64,000 nt of DNA from Planctomycetota bacterium (lineage in GTDB: Bacteria; Planctomycetota; Phycisphaerae; UBA1845; UTPLA1): assembly GCA_016712275.1 (NCBI GenBank), contig JADJRI010000032.1, positions 22,795 through 86,794 on the forward strand, in the 5' to 3' direction. A model generated the notes under the pieces. It was not told where the DNA came from. It made no database searches and saw nothing but the letters and a program-made list of their open reading frames with translations. Position numbers and translations under genes: made by a program. Positions 11,514 through 19,675 of the stretch are shown in pieces. Positions within the stretch are counted from its first letter, which is position 1. Each line of letters starts with the position of its first letter.

Positions 11514-12098
11514 TCATTCAGATTCATTCAACGCCTGACGAAGCCAGGCTCGGGCTGTTCGCCAGTCCAATTGGATCTTTCGTCTCGAAATTCCCAGCAC
11601 TTCGGCCGCTTCCTCTTCCGTAAGGCCGCCGAAGAACCGGACTTCGACCAATTGCGCCAGCCGTGGCTCAATTTCTGCCAGCCGCAAAAGCGCGCCATCC
11701 AAATCCACCAGGTCAATCTGATCGACAGACTGAGGCAGAAGTGATGCATCCAGGCTCACCCGTCGAGATTCGGGCGGGCGCTTCGCGGCCTTCTTTGTTC
11801 TGGCGTAATCCACCAGTACTCGGCGCAACGCAGTGGCTGCGGCCGCAGAAAAAGCGGCCCGATCCGACCAGCCATTCCGATGTTTCGAAAGCCGCAGAAA
11901 GGCTTCATGGAGAAGTGCTGTGGGCTGCAGGGTGTGGCCCGGCCGCTCGTTCTGCAGCAACGTAGCGGCGAGATCGCGCAACGCTCCCTGAACCTCAGCC
12001 CACCACGGCTGGGATGTCACCCACAGAAGGCGTTCCGAGCCACCCTGGATGGCGGAGTCCTCGTCATTACTTAATGACTGTGCTGGTATCGAGTCCAT
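11514..12098 (-). CDS. ECF-type RNA polymerase sigma factor (PF07638-like)
   Basis: About 195-residue sigma-70 family factor. Region 2 includes LQPTALLHEAFLRL and the ALRRVLVDYARTK helix; region 4 includes LTEEEAAEVLGISRRKI, the -35-binding helix-turn-helix. This layout is that of the planctomycete ECF subfamily that usually sits beside a Ser/Thr kinase. I prefer the ATG at 12098, which has GGAG nine bases upstream, over a TTG ten codons earlier. It lies directly upstream of the TPR kinase on the same strand, so the two are likely coregulated. No anti-sigma gene is visible, which fits control by the kinase instead. Confidence 0.9.
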   Translation of the reverse strand: MDSIPAQSLSNDEDSAIQGGSERLLWVTSQPWWAEVQGALRDLAATLLQNERPGHTLQPTALLHEAFLRLSKHRNGWSDRAAFSAAAATALRRVLVDYARTKKAAKRPPESRRVSLDASLLPQSVDQIDLVDLDGALLRLAEIEPRLAQLVEVRFFGGLTEEEAAEVLGISRRKIQLDWRTARAWLRQALNESE

Positions 12099-13455
12099 CG
12101 AAGCAATCTCCGACACCCAAAGCAACAAATGGCAAGTTCCGAACTCGCCTCATCTTACCAAAATGTCACTATGAAAAGTACTTCGCCGAGTGGATCGAGC
12201 ATCAAAAGGCAGCATCACGATTGCGACTTCCCCCAAAGCTTTGGAACAAAGCTGCAATCATTTCATGGCCGACTTTTCCGAGAAAGCCCCAAAATGCCGG
12301 TCGCTTTCTTGTCGATTGCATTCGCACAACAGTTTCTGAGTCAACACCGCAGTTTCGTCTAACGCCTATTGAATACGGTAATTAACTGAGAAAAAGAAAT
12401 GGAAAGTGAAGGCGGGCTGTCGCGTCAGCCCGCCCTCCTGTCCATCACGTGAACGGCTCAGATGAGCCCTTCACCCATGACCTGGTTGGAACATGTCGCG
12501 CGGATTGCCATGTCTGCCGTGTGTCTGCTCGCAGCGGCGCCGGTCGATCGAGCGGCCGGTTCGGTCGGCTTGCGCCAGCCGGTATGCCTTCTGCGAATGG
12601 TTTCGCACGGCGTGTGAGAAGGGGTCTCACGCATCGCATTCTTCGCGACATCCCTGCCGGGTCCGATTCGAAGTGGCGCGACATGTCAATGAATGACATG
12701 GGCTCGACATTCAAATGCGTTCCCGACGTGGGACGGCGACAAGACCTGGCCGATTTCAGCGCCGCCAGTTTGTGCACAGGGCACATTCCCGCAGGACAAC
12801 GAATTCGGCCGGTCACTGCCAGTAAATCCCGGCAGGTTCGTCGATGACGGCAATATGCTGTCATCTGAACAACTTCGGCGGCAAGCCACGAAGACGGCCA
12901 TTGCGAACCGTTTTTCCTGATCTGCCTTGTCGCTCCGAAGTCTGGACGTCCGCGGCCTTGATTCGCCAGGCGCCGCGTAGCGTCTTCTGAGCCTCCATTT
13001 CGTCCAAGCCGCGGACTTTGCAGAAATGCCTCACTCTGTGGAGGCCTCTCTGCGTCCGCTGAGCCAATCTGAAGTTCTGCAGCCCAGAATGCGGCCACAG
13101 CGCGCGGCTCAGGCGCGACAAGAGTTCTGCGCCCATTCAACGGGCACATCCCAAGAAACAAAGAACCGTTTTGTTTTGGCTAGCGGGTTTTGTCGACGTG
13201 TGAGTACGTCAGGCCATACACCCGCCCAGCCAGCGAGTTGCATGCCGCCCAAGGGCGACCGCAAATGCTTGTGCCGTTTTGATCTCGGCAAATCTGGGGT
13301 GTCATAACGTACTCCAAAGGACAAAAGGTCAGCCCGCGCTGACAACACAAAGAAGAAACATACACCAGGATTTGCGAAAGTCAAGAAATGGGATCAATTT
13401 TCCTGTTACTAATGGCGATTTCCTGCAATTGGGGGGATGCACCCGCAAGTCAGAC
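12099..13455. other. 1.3-kb region without a confident gene
   Basis: No frame gives a protein I trust. The longest minus-strand frame (12445-13161, 238 residues) is Arg/Pro-rich and looks like an out-of-frame reading, although it stops 11 nt before a terminator-like hairpin that faces the same way. A plus-strand start at 12478 encodes a signal-peptide-like stretch (LEHVARIAMSAVCLLAAAPV) that soon meets a stop. A minus-strand ATG at 13303 with TTGGAG six bases upstream opens a 41-codon frame holding three Cys. Because frame errors are common in this window, a broken gene could be hidden here. Confidence 0.35.
12411..12434. terminator. Perfect 9-bp hairpin, terminator-like
   Basis: GGCGGGCTG pairs with CAGCCCGCC around a six-base loop. 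Read on the minus strand it is followed by a T/C-rich tract (12410 down to about 12390) with a run of five T, which suits termination of a minus-strand transcript coming from the 12.4-13.4 kb region. Confidence 0.5.
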
Positions 13456-15173
13456 TTACCGCCAGTCTGACGTATTCTTCAGTAGCAGTCGAACAAAACT
13501 TCTGACCGCGAATGACATCTCAAGCCCGCTGACGTCGACATATTGAGGAAACGCCATATTGGTCATACGTTCCAAGGCAATCTGCATGCAGCGAATTCCG
13601 TGTTCGCGATGCAACCGCTCCACGAGTCGCTTGAGGGATTCGAATGTGCACTGCGTTGGAGAGCCATCGCTGATCATGATGAGAAGCCGCCGGGTTTTCC
13701 CGCTAGCCAACGCCAGATGGGCCGCACATTCCAATGCGCCCGCGTCATTGTTGCCTCCTCCGGCTTCAAGTGCTGAAATGGCGTTTCGTTGAAAGTTCCC
13801 GAGCTGAAAAAACGTTCGATGATCGAAAGCGTTAACGTGGCCTTCGAGGCCGGAAAGGTCGCGCGCCGCTTCGCAGAGCAGCGCGCCGAACCGCTTCGCC
13901 ATGTTCATTTTTTCGCCCTGGGCCATCGATCCCGACCGGTCTATCAGCATGCCGATGTAGGCATTCCGAAAGCTCGTCTCTTCCTCCAATACGAAGAGAT
14001 TCAGCGAAGGCCGAAAAGCCGACCTCTTCGCCATCCCCAAGTCGAGGCGACGCCCCCTCCGCATGGAAAAGTGTTCCCGCGCGCCGCGACCCAGCTGCTC
14101 AAAATGCCGACGTAGACTTTGGACATACGGACGGACGGCTGCGACAAGTGCCGCTTGTCGAACCGGATCCGGGACCACTCGCTCCTGGTTCAACAGTTTT
14201 GAGAACTCCCGGTCTGCGCCGAGGTTCAGAACCTGGCGCCCGGCACATGAAGGGGAACCTCACGCTTAATCTGCGCCCGACTTGGAGGCGTCATCCGAAT
14301 CTTGGAGGCGTCCTTTCGCTCCCAGCCCGGCAGTTGATTGCACTCGACCAGCCGATCGATTCCCTCGCCCAGTTGCCCCAGCACATCGGGGTTATCCTGC
14401 ACTTTCTGTTGTAGAAGGGTCAGCTCCTGCGTCAGATTCTCTCGAGCGCCAATCAAATTCGCGAGTTCGCGCGCAAGCGGAAGCAGTTTTGCGTGCGAAA
14501 GCTCTTTCAGGTTGCGCGGCACCAAGTTGATGGCTTCCGCGACGCGGGGATCGGCACAGCTCTGCGGATCGAAACCGCAGCGAAAGCACATCATGAATGC
14601 AACGTGCGTCGGAAGAAGTCCTGGGATTCTCAACATGTCGCTGTCGCGGAGGGCCACGCGCATTTCACTCTCACCGGCATCGGGCTGAAGCAGCCTGCCG
14701 GGAATGTCCCCGCGACGAATGGCTCCTTCCACTTCCGAAACCTCTCGCTCAATCAGCCTTGCGTAAGCACCGATTGGCACATTGTGCTCGTTTCGCGCAA
14801 ACGCATATGCGCCCAGTCGATCAAAGTAGGCTCCCCACTCGGGCCGACGGGAGCGCAACTGGCGCTCGAGCCGTTCATCCATCAGGATGTTCATCATCGC
14901 GGCGAGCCCCTCACGACGAGACCGCTTGTCGACCGTTCGGAAGCCGGGTTCCCCAAAATCGCAGACATGATGGCCCAATTCGTGCAAAACAAGAGCCTGC
15001 AGGATTTGATTGCCGTGTGGGTGCAGCGACGTCAACGGTGTGTCCGACACTTCGATTTCGACCGGCGCGTTGTCCCGCCGAACCCTGGTGCGACCCAAAC
15101 CTTGTCGATAGTTGTGAATCACGACGTGGCGCCCAAGCAGTTCAGCTCCGATCTCTTCAGCCCATGCGTTCAC
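13456..15173 (-). CDS. HExxH metallopeptidase-like plus CobT/CoxE-type VWA protein (one frame break)
   Basis: I read this as one ~570-residue protein. The N-terminal part (15173-14226, GTG start) carries VLHELGHHVCDF, a HExxH zinc site, and a downstream MNILMDERLE that could supply the third ligand. The C-terminal part (to 13456) is a von Willebrand A domain close to CobT/CoxE, with the MIDAS residues LIDRSGSM, a GNNDAGALE loop and MISDGSP. The N-terminal frame stops at 14226, but the next frame continues without a gap and has no plausible ATG before 14193, so a single base error near 14233 is likelier than two genes. The GTG start lies 10 nt after the HEAT gene stop, so the three genes form an operon. 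Known relatives act as partners of MoxR-type ATPases in cofactor or complex remodelling; the target here is unknown. Confidence 0.72.
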
Positions 15174-15183
15174 CTCATCCGCT

Positions 15184-16430
15184 TCATTTCGCAGGCGGCT
15201 CCCAGATCAGAGGTTCCCCGGGTCGGCTGGGGTATCGATTGACGATTGGAATCGGGCCGAGCCGGCCGTTCAACAGATCAGATGCATTATTTCTGACGTC
15301 TTGATCGACGTCATTCATGGCCGACACCAGCTCACTGAGTACACGAACGTCATCGAACTTGGCAACCGCGGCCAGCGCGTCCTTGCGAATTGTGTGCGTC
15401 TCATCACGTATAGCTTGAGTAAGTCGGGCACCAGCAGCGGATCGGGATCGTCCCGCAAAGTCTTCAGAGCTTCGTGTCGCGTGGCAAGGTCAGAACTCCG
15501 TAGCGCACGGATGGTCAAGGGCCGGCGTTGCTCCGGCATCAATTCCATCAGCACGCCCATCACGCCCCTCTGAATCACGGGGTTTGGATCTTTTGCAAGA
15601 TGCTCCAGCTCAGGCAGGTGTTGAACCGTACACCACTCACGAATGCACCTGATAGCGCGCAATCTCGGTTCGGAACCGGGATGGCATTTGACCGTAGCGA
15701 CGGCGGCGTCCGCAAGGCGATGGGGCGACTGTTTGTGCACCCACTCAAACAATTCCGCCGCGCCGAGGGCATTCACTTGGGGTATGGACTCGATCGCGAA
15801 CTGCGTTGAATCGAAATCGAGCGCCTGTCGCCCCAGTTTTTTCATTGTCGCATCGCGCCGCCGCAGTGCCTCTGCTGGTAGTCCGCCGATCAGCTTTTGC
15901 CGGCTCAGCGTTTCTAGCGCTGCCGCCCTGGAATCGGAATGAGGATCATTCAGTTGGGTCAGCAGGACCTCGCGTATGCGCTGTGGAGCGATCGCAATCG
16001 CAGCTTTGTAGGCTGCCACGCGAACACGCGGGTTGGAATCCTGAAAATTCGGTTCAACAATTTCGTAGTCGACTGGATTACAGCGTCGCCCGAGGAAATC
16101 CATTGTCTTTGCTCGTGCCCAACTTTGACCGTGCGAGAGTAACCACTTTAGTGTTATGTTATTGACACCATCGGGGGCGAATACAATACCAGCCAATGAG
16201 GGATCCAGGTCTAACATGCCCTTGCGTAGCGCCGCGGCTGAATGGCCGGTCACCGTTGGCAACACGGCTGCGATGACATGTGCCGCCGGAGCGAAGCCAG
16301 CCTTAACCAAATGATCCACCAACTTAATCAGGTCCCCTCCGCGCAATCCCATGCACTCAATGGGCGGGCGATGTTTGGGCGGCGCCAATTCACTGACGAC
16401 TTCAGCGACAAGTTCGGAAAACGCGCTCAT
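15184..16430 (-). CDS. HEAT-repeat protein of the AAA+/VWA operon (one frame break)
   Basis: About 415-residue all-helical protein with HEAT/PBS-lyase-type repeats: sequences such as DSNPRVRVAAYKAAIAI, DPHSDSRAAALETLSR and DPNPVIQRGVMGVLMEL recur about every 30-40 residues. Such scaffolds bind partner proteins. In the first frame it would end 41 bases short of the next gene's GTG with an odd tail, but shifting near 15415 restores another HEAT repeat (DETHTIRKDALAAVAKFDDV) and a stop at 15184, 10 nt before the metallopeptidase/VWA gene. Its ATG at 16430 is 3 nt after the ATPase stop. The tight spacing implies translational coupling and a joint complex; it may be the adaptor between ATPase and VWA protein. 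Confidence 0.75.
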
Positions 16431-16433
16431 AAC

Positions 16434-17546
16434 TCACAGCCTGATTGCCGCAACGATTGTCTGCCATACCAAACCCGCATCCGACGCAGGATCGTTCCAG
16501 CGTCCAGCGAATCGTCCGCAGAAACTGGCCCGCAGCAGGTGCGGCAGGGGATCTCCATCAAACTCTTCGAAGTTAGGGTGACCCAGCAGAATGCAGACTT
16601 CTTCCGTTGCACGCATGCTCAAATCGACACCGATTTCCTTGGCTCGACGAACGGCGTTGGCCGCGGTGACCACGCGCTCAATTTGTGTGCGATTCACATC
16701 AGGATGCCTTGCCGACAGTAATCGAATCTCTTCCTTGTCCGGCGGGTATTCCATCTTGAGCGGTGCAAATCGGTCGAGCTGGGCGGGGTCCACGTTGGTC
16801 GTGCCGGTAAACTGCGCGCCGTTATTGATGGCAGCCACCCAAAGTACGTTGTCCGCAATGTCAATTGAAGTGCCATCGAGAGGATTGTAGAGCTTGCGCG
16901 TCGTATCGAGCGCCGGCATGATGCCATTGCGCGCCATTTCCCGACATCGATTGAATTCGTCGAGAAAGATCAGGAACCGCCGGTCGGGCTCCCTCTTTGC
17001 GGAATCCAGCGCCCGAAGGATATCCGTCGGTACCCAGACAGTTTCAACTGCGCCGGTAGAGGTGCCGCGCATTTGAAGGCTGGCGAGGAAATCGGTCGCT
17101 TCAAAAACAGGGCTGCAATTGAAGAAGACATACTCCATGCCGAGCGCTTCTGCGATCTTCCGCGATAGAAACGTCTTGCCGCACCCCTGCGGGCCATCAA
17201 GCAACACGTTCAAGCCGCTTTCCAACATCGCCTGCAATTGGCGGGAAACCACGGGATCGACGTAAATGCTGTCGTCAAACCGAAACTTCGGAATGCTGAC
17301 AAATTCAACAACAATGGATCCCCGCTCTGCGGCCGCCGGCTTCTGGATGGAATGGACTCGCACCCGACACAGCTGTCCCGGCTGGATTCTCGAATCATTA
17401 CTGAGGATGACCTTGGGAGCGCGCTTGCCGTCGATATGCGTCGCCCGGAATCGATAGGACGATTCCTTCTTGGGATTTGAGTAGAAGACAGTTTCGAATT
17501 CGAAACCGGCCTCCAGGCTGACAGATTTCTTGGCGTCGCGGGGCAT
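16434..17546 (-). CDS. MoxR/CobS-like AAA+ ATPase
   Basis: 370-residue AAA+ ATPase. The ATG at 17546 is chosen because GGAGG lies seven bases upstream; an earlier ATG at 17630 has no such site. Residues ~1-95 form a beta-rich N-terminal domain I do not recognise. The ATPase core has Walker A DGPQGCGKT, Walker B FLIFLDEFN, a sensor-1-like WVAAINNG and a DRFAP arginine segment, an arrangement closest to MoxR and CobS. These work as hexamers that remodel partners through a VWA protein. The next two genes on the strand, 3 and 10 nt apart, encode a HEAT protein and a metallopeptidase/VWA protein, so the three very likely act together. Complete and without frame breaks. Confidence 0.88.
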   Translation of the reverse strand: MPRDAKKSVSLEAGFEFETVFYSNPKKESSYRFRATHIDGKRAPKVILSNDSRIQPGQLCRVRVHSIQKPAAAERGSIVVEFVSIPKFRFDDSIYVDPVVSRQLQAMLESGLNVLLDGPQGCGKTFLSRKIAEALGMEYVFFNCSPVFEATDFLASLQMRGTSTGAVETVWVPTDILRALDSAKREPDRRFLIFLDEFNRCREMARNGIMPALDTTRKLYNPLDGTSIDIADNVLWVAAINNGAQFTGTTNVDPAQLDRFAPLKMEYPPDKEEIRLLSARHPDVNRTQIERVVTAANAVRRAKEIGVDLSMRATEEVCILLGHPNFEEFDGDPLPHLLRASFCGRFAGRWNDPASDAGLVWQTIVAAIRL

Positions 17547-17628
17547 TTTCGATGACCTCCGGCAATGCGTGCTTGGAGCGATTAACGGAAACGAAACCGG
17601 TATATTAACCCCCACCAGTGATGGCACC

Positions 17629-17901
17629 ATGGCGACGGGCTCCGATGGGAAGAAAGAGGTTCAAGTCGTACAGGGCAGGCAAGTCGCAGAATGCATGAAC
17701 CGGCAACTGAACAAATCTGCGTCCACTGTCAGTGGCGACTGGAGAAGCGCGACCTCAAACGGGGGCGCTGGGCGCCTGCAGTTTGAAATGAGCTTCTTGA
17801 TCACCTTCACCGTCGGAACGGCTTTTGCGGTCCTGTTCTGGCTTCCGATTTCCCGCGTTATGTTACGATGGGCTAATGCGCGAATTGGGCGGTTGAAGTA
17901 A
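17629..17901 (+). CDS. Possible small single-pass membrane protein
   Basis: A frame of up to 90 residues divergent from the AAA+ operon. Its C-terminal third has one clear hydrophobic segment (SFLITFTVGTAFAVLFWLPI) ending in a basic tail (RVMLRWANARIGRLK), as in a small inner-membrane protein. No ribosome site is evident at the ATG at 17629 or at the internal ATG at 17695, so the start is a guess. It has no recognised family. Support is limited to the membrane segment and its position, and it could be a chance frame. Confidence 0.35.
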   Translation: MATGSDGKKEVQVVQGRQVAECMNRQLNKSASTVSGDWRSATSNGGAGRLQFEMSFLITFTVGTAFAVLFWLPISRVMLRWANARIGRLK

Positions 17902-18069
17902 TCTATCAGTGCCTCATGGCAGCCGGCGATATAAATCTGGCCAACACCGAGTGGTTAATCGCAGCTTCATTCTCGCTGGGATTCTCTGCCTAAATTGGCG
18001 AGAGCTCCGTTCAGTGGATATTGTGGTGAGAGTTTTTCTCGCAGCGGCAGATTGAACAGGATTCATCGC

Positions 18070-19012
18070 ATGGGCTCAATTCGAAACCACTACGAAGGCT
18101 GCATGCTCGGCCTCGCCATTGGCGATGCCCTGGGCTGGCCGGTCGAATTCATGAAGCTCAGCGAAATCCGCCCGCTTTGGCTCGGAAGGAATAACGGACT
18201 TGCATGCAATGGGAGTGCACCCGCGCGGCACATTCACCGACGACACGCAGATGTCACTCGCTCTGGCTCGTGCGATCTTGTCGCATGGCAACAGGCCGGA
18301 CTCGGAATTCGTCACGGAGTCGGCTCAGCAGTTCATTTTGTGGTCAAACTCGGATGAAAATGATCGCGCACCCGGAAACACATGCATGGCAGGATGTCGC
18401 GCGTTGGCAAATAACCTGAACTGGCGTGCTCCGGGGAATAACAATTCCAAGGGTTGCGGCACGGCGATGAGGACCGCGCCGATCGGGCTGGCCTGGCATG
18501 GCGATGAAGATCGAATCACGCGCATGGCGGCGAAAACCAGCGAGTTGACACACGGACACCCCGCTGCCACGGCCGGTGGCGTCGCAACCGCGCTACTGGT
18601 CAGTTGGGCCTTGGACGGGCTGCCACCGGATGCGATGTTCGACCGACTGGTCGAGCGCGCGCGGCCGATCAGTAAAGAATTCGTAGAGAAGTTGATGCAA
18701 GTGCCGACCGTGCTGCAGGCCGAGCCCGAAGCTGCCTATCGCGTGTTGGGCGGGGCATGGACAGCCGACGAGGCGGTCGCGTGTGCGCTGTATGCCTTCT
18801 GGCGATCACCGCGAGACTATCGCCAGACGGTCATCACAGCCGTGAATATGGATGGTGACTCGGACTCTGTCGGCTGCATCGCTGGCGCAATCAGTGGCGT
18901 CTTCAACGGCGTTGAGGAAATTCCTTCAGCGTGGCGGCAAGATGTCGAGAAGCGTGACGAACTGATTAAAGTAGCTCATGCCCTTCACGGATTCGCGGAT
19001 GCCCGTGAGTGA
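18070..19012 (+). CDS. ADP-ribosylglycohydrolase family protein (one frame break)
   Basis: About 315-residue DraG/ARH-type hydrolase (PF03747) that removes ADP-ribose from proteins or nucleic acids. The N-terminus has GCMLGLAIGDALGWPVEF, then the metal-binding TFTDDTQMSLALA, then the central SKGCGTAMRTAPIGL, and late in the protein NMDGDSDSVGCIAGAI, the second metal site. These are all the conserved blocks, so the enzyme is predicted active with two divalent ions. The frame changes near 18175 in CGCCCGC; dropping one C joins the halves cleanly. The ATG at 18070 matches the family N-terminus and has a weak AGGA upstream. It stands beside the AAA+/VWA operon and the CHAT gene, where reversal of ADP-ribosylation as signalling is a reasonable inference. 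Confidence 0.88.
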
Positions 19013-19156
19013 CTTCGCCTTTTAATGACGGGGCAACGGTTTTTTCTCTGACCGTAAACGCGCCACCGCGCGCCACTTAGCGCGATTCCGTCGCAAGCGG
19101 AGCAAGGCGATGGCGCGCTCGTCGATCATGTGCTATGCTTATTGGGGAGGTGCCTG

Positions 19157-19465
19157 GTGACGCCTGGGTTGAAGAAGATCGTTCTGCTGGCCATTCTTGC
19201 GGTTGTTGTCTTCCTTGCGAACGCCCGCTCCGTCGTCGAGTGGCTAGATCAAGCTGGCGTCATCGTCTGGGCACAGCATGTCCGATCGGAGTACGTCACG
19301 GGGACGGCGATCACGGTGATACTCGCGATGCTCTTCCTTTTGGGCGGCCCGCCAATCATCGCTCGGTGCGCCCGGATCTTCCGGCGATGTCCGGTGTGCG
19401 GTCAAAAGAGTTTGAGCGAGGGGCGGTACTGTGGGGCTTGCGGGCGCCGATCCCCACACGGGTAA
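19157..19465 (+). CDS. Small membrane protein with C-terminal zinc ribbon
   Basis: 102-residue protein. I start it at GTG 19157 because GGGGAGG (19144-19150) is placed six bases upstream; the frame is open for nine more codons. Two hydrophobic segments (KKIVLLAILAVVVFLANA and AITVILAMLFLLGGPPII) predict a hairpin in the membrane, leaving a cytoplasmic tail RRCPVCGQKSLSEGRYCGACGRR, a four-cysteine zinc ribbon. Proteins of this layout are frequent in Planctomycetota and two more occur later in this window (53.3 and 59.9 kb). Partner and function are unknown. Confidence 0.7.
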   Translation: MTPGLKKIVLLAILAVVVFLANARSVVEWLDQAGVIVWAQHVRSEYVTGTAITVILAMLFLLGGPPIIARCARIFRRCPVCGQKSLSEGRYCGACGRRSPHG

Positions 19466-19675
19466 CTCCAGCGTTGTCAATCCGCATTCATGATTCCCCT
19501 TCCGAGGGCGAACTGCCCTCGAGCCGGATCAGCAAACCTGAATAATATCAGCTGCATTCTCCATGATGACGACAGAGCGTTCATCGAATGATGTAAACCT
19601 ACGAGTCAGTCGCGATGACGCTGCTCATCGATGAACGGTATTCCGGCTGCGGGCCATTCGGCGGCATCGATCGCG

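Noticed and set aside
12445..13161. 238-residue minus-strand frame ending just before a terminator-like hairpin
   Set aside because: Arg/Pro-rich composition and no recognisable motif; three other frames in the same region look equally good. Kept only as an unexplained region.
14493..15242. Plus-strand frame opposite the HExxH gene
   Set aside because: Antisense of a gene with clear zinc-peptidase motif; no start signal and no homology.
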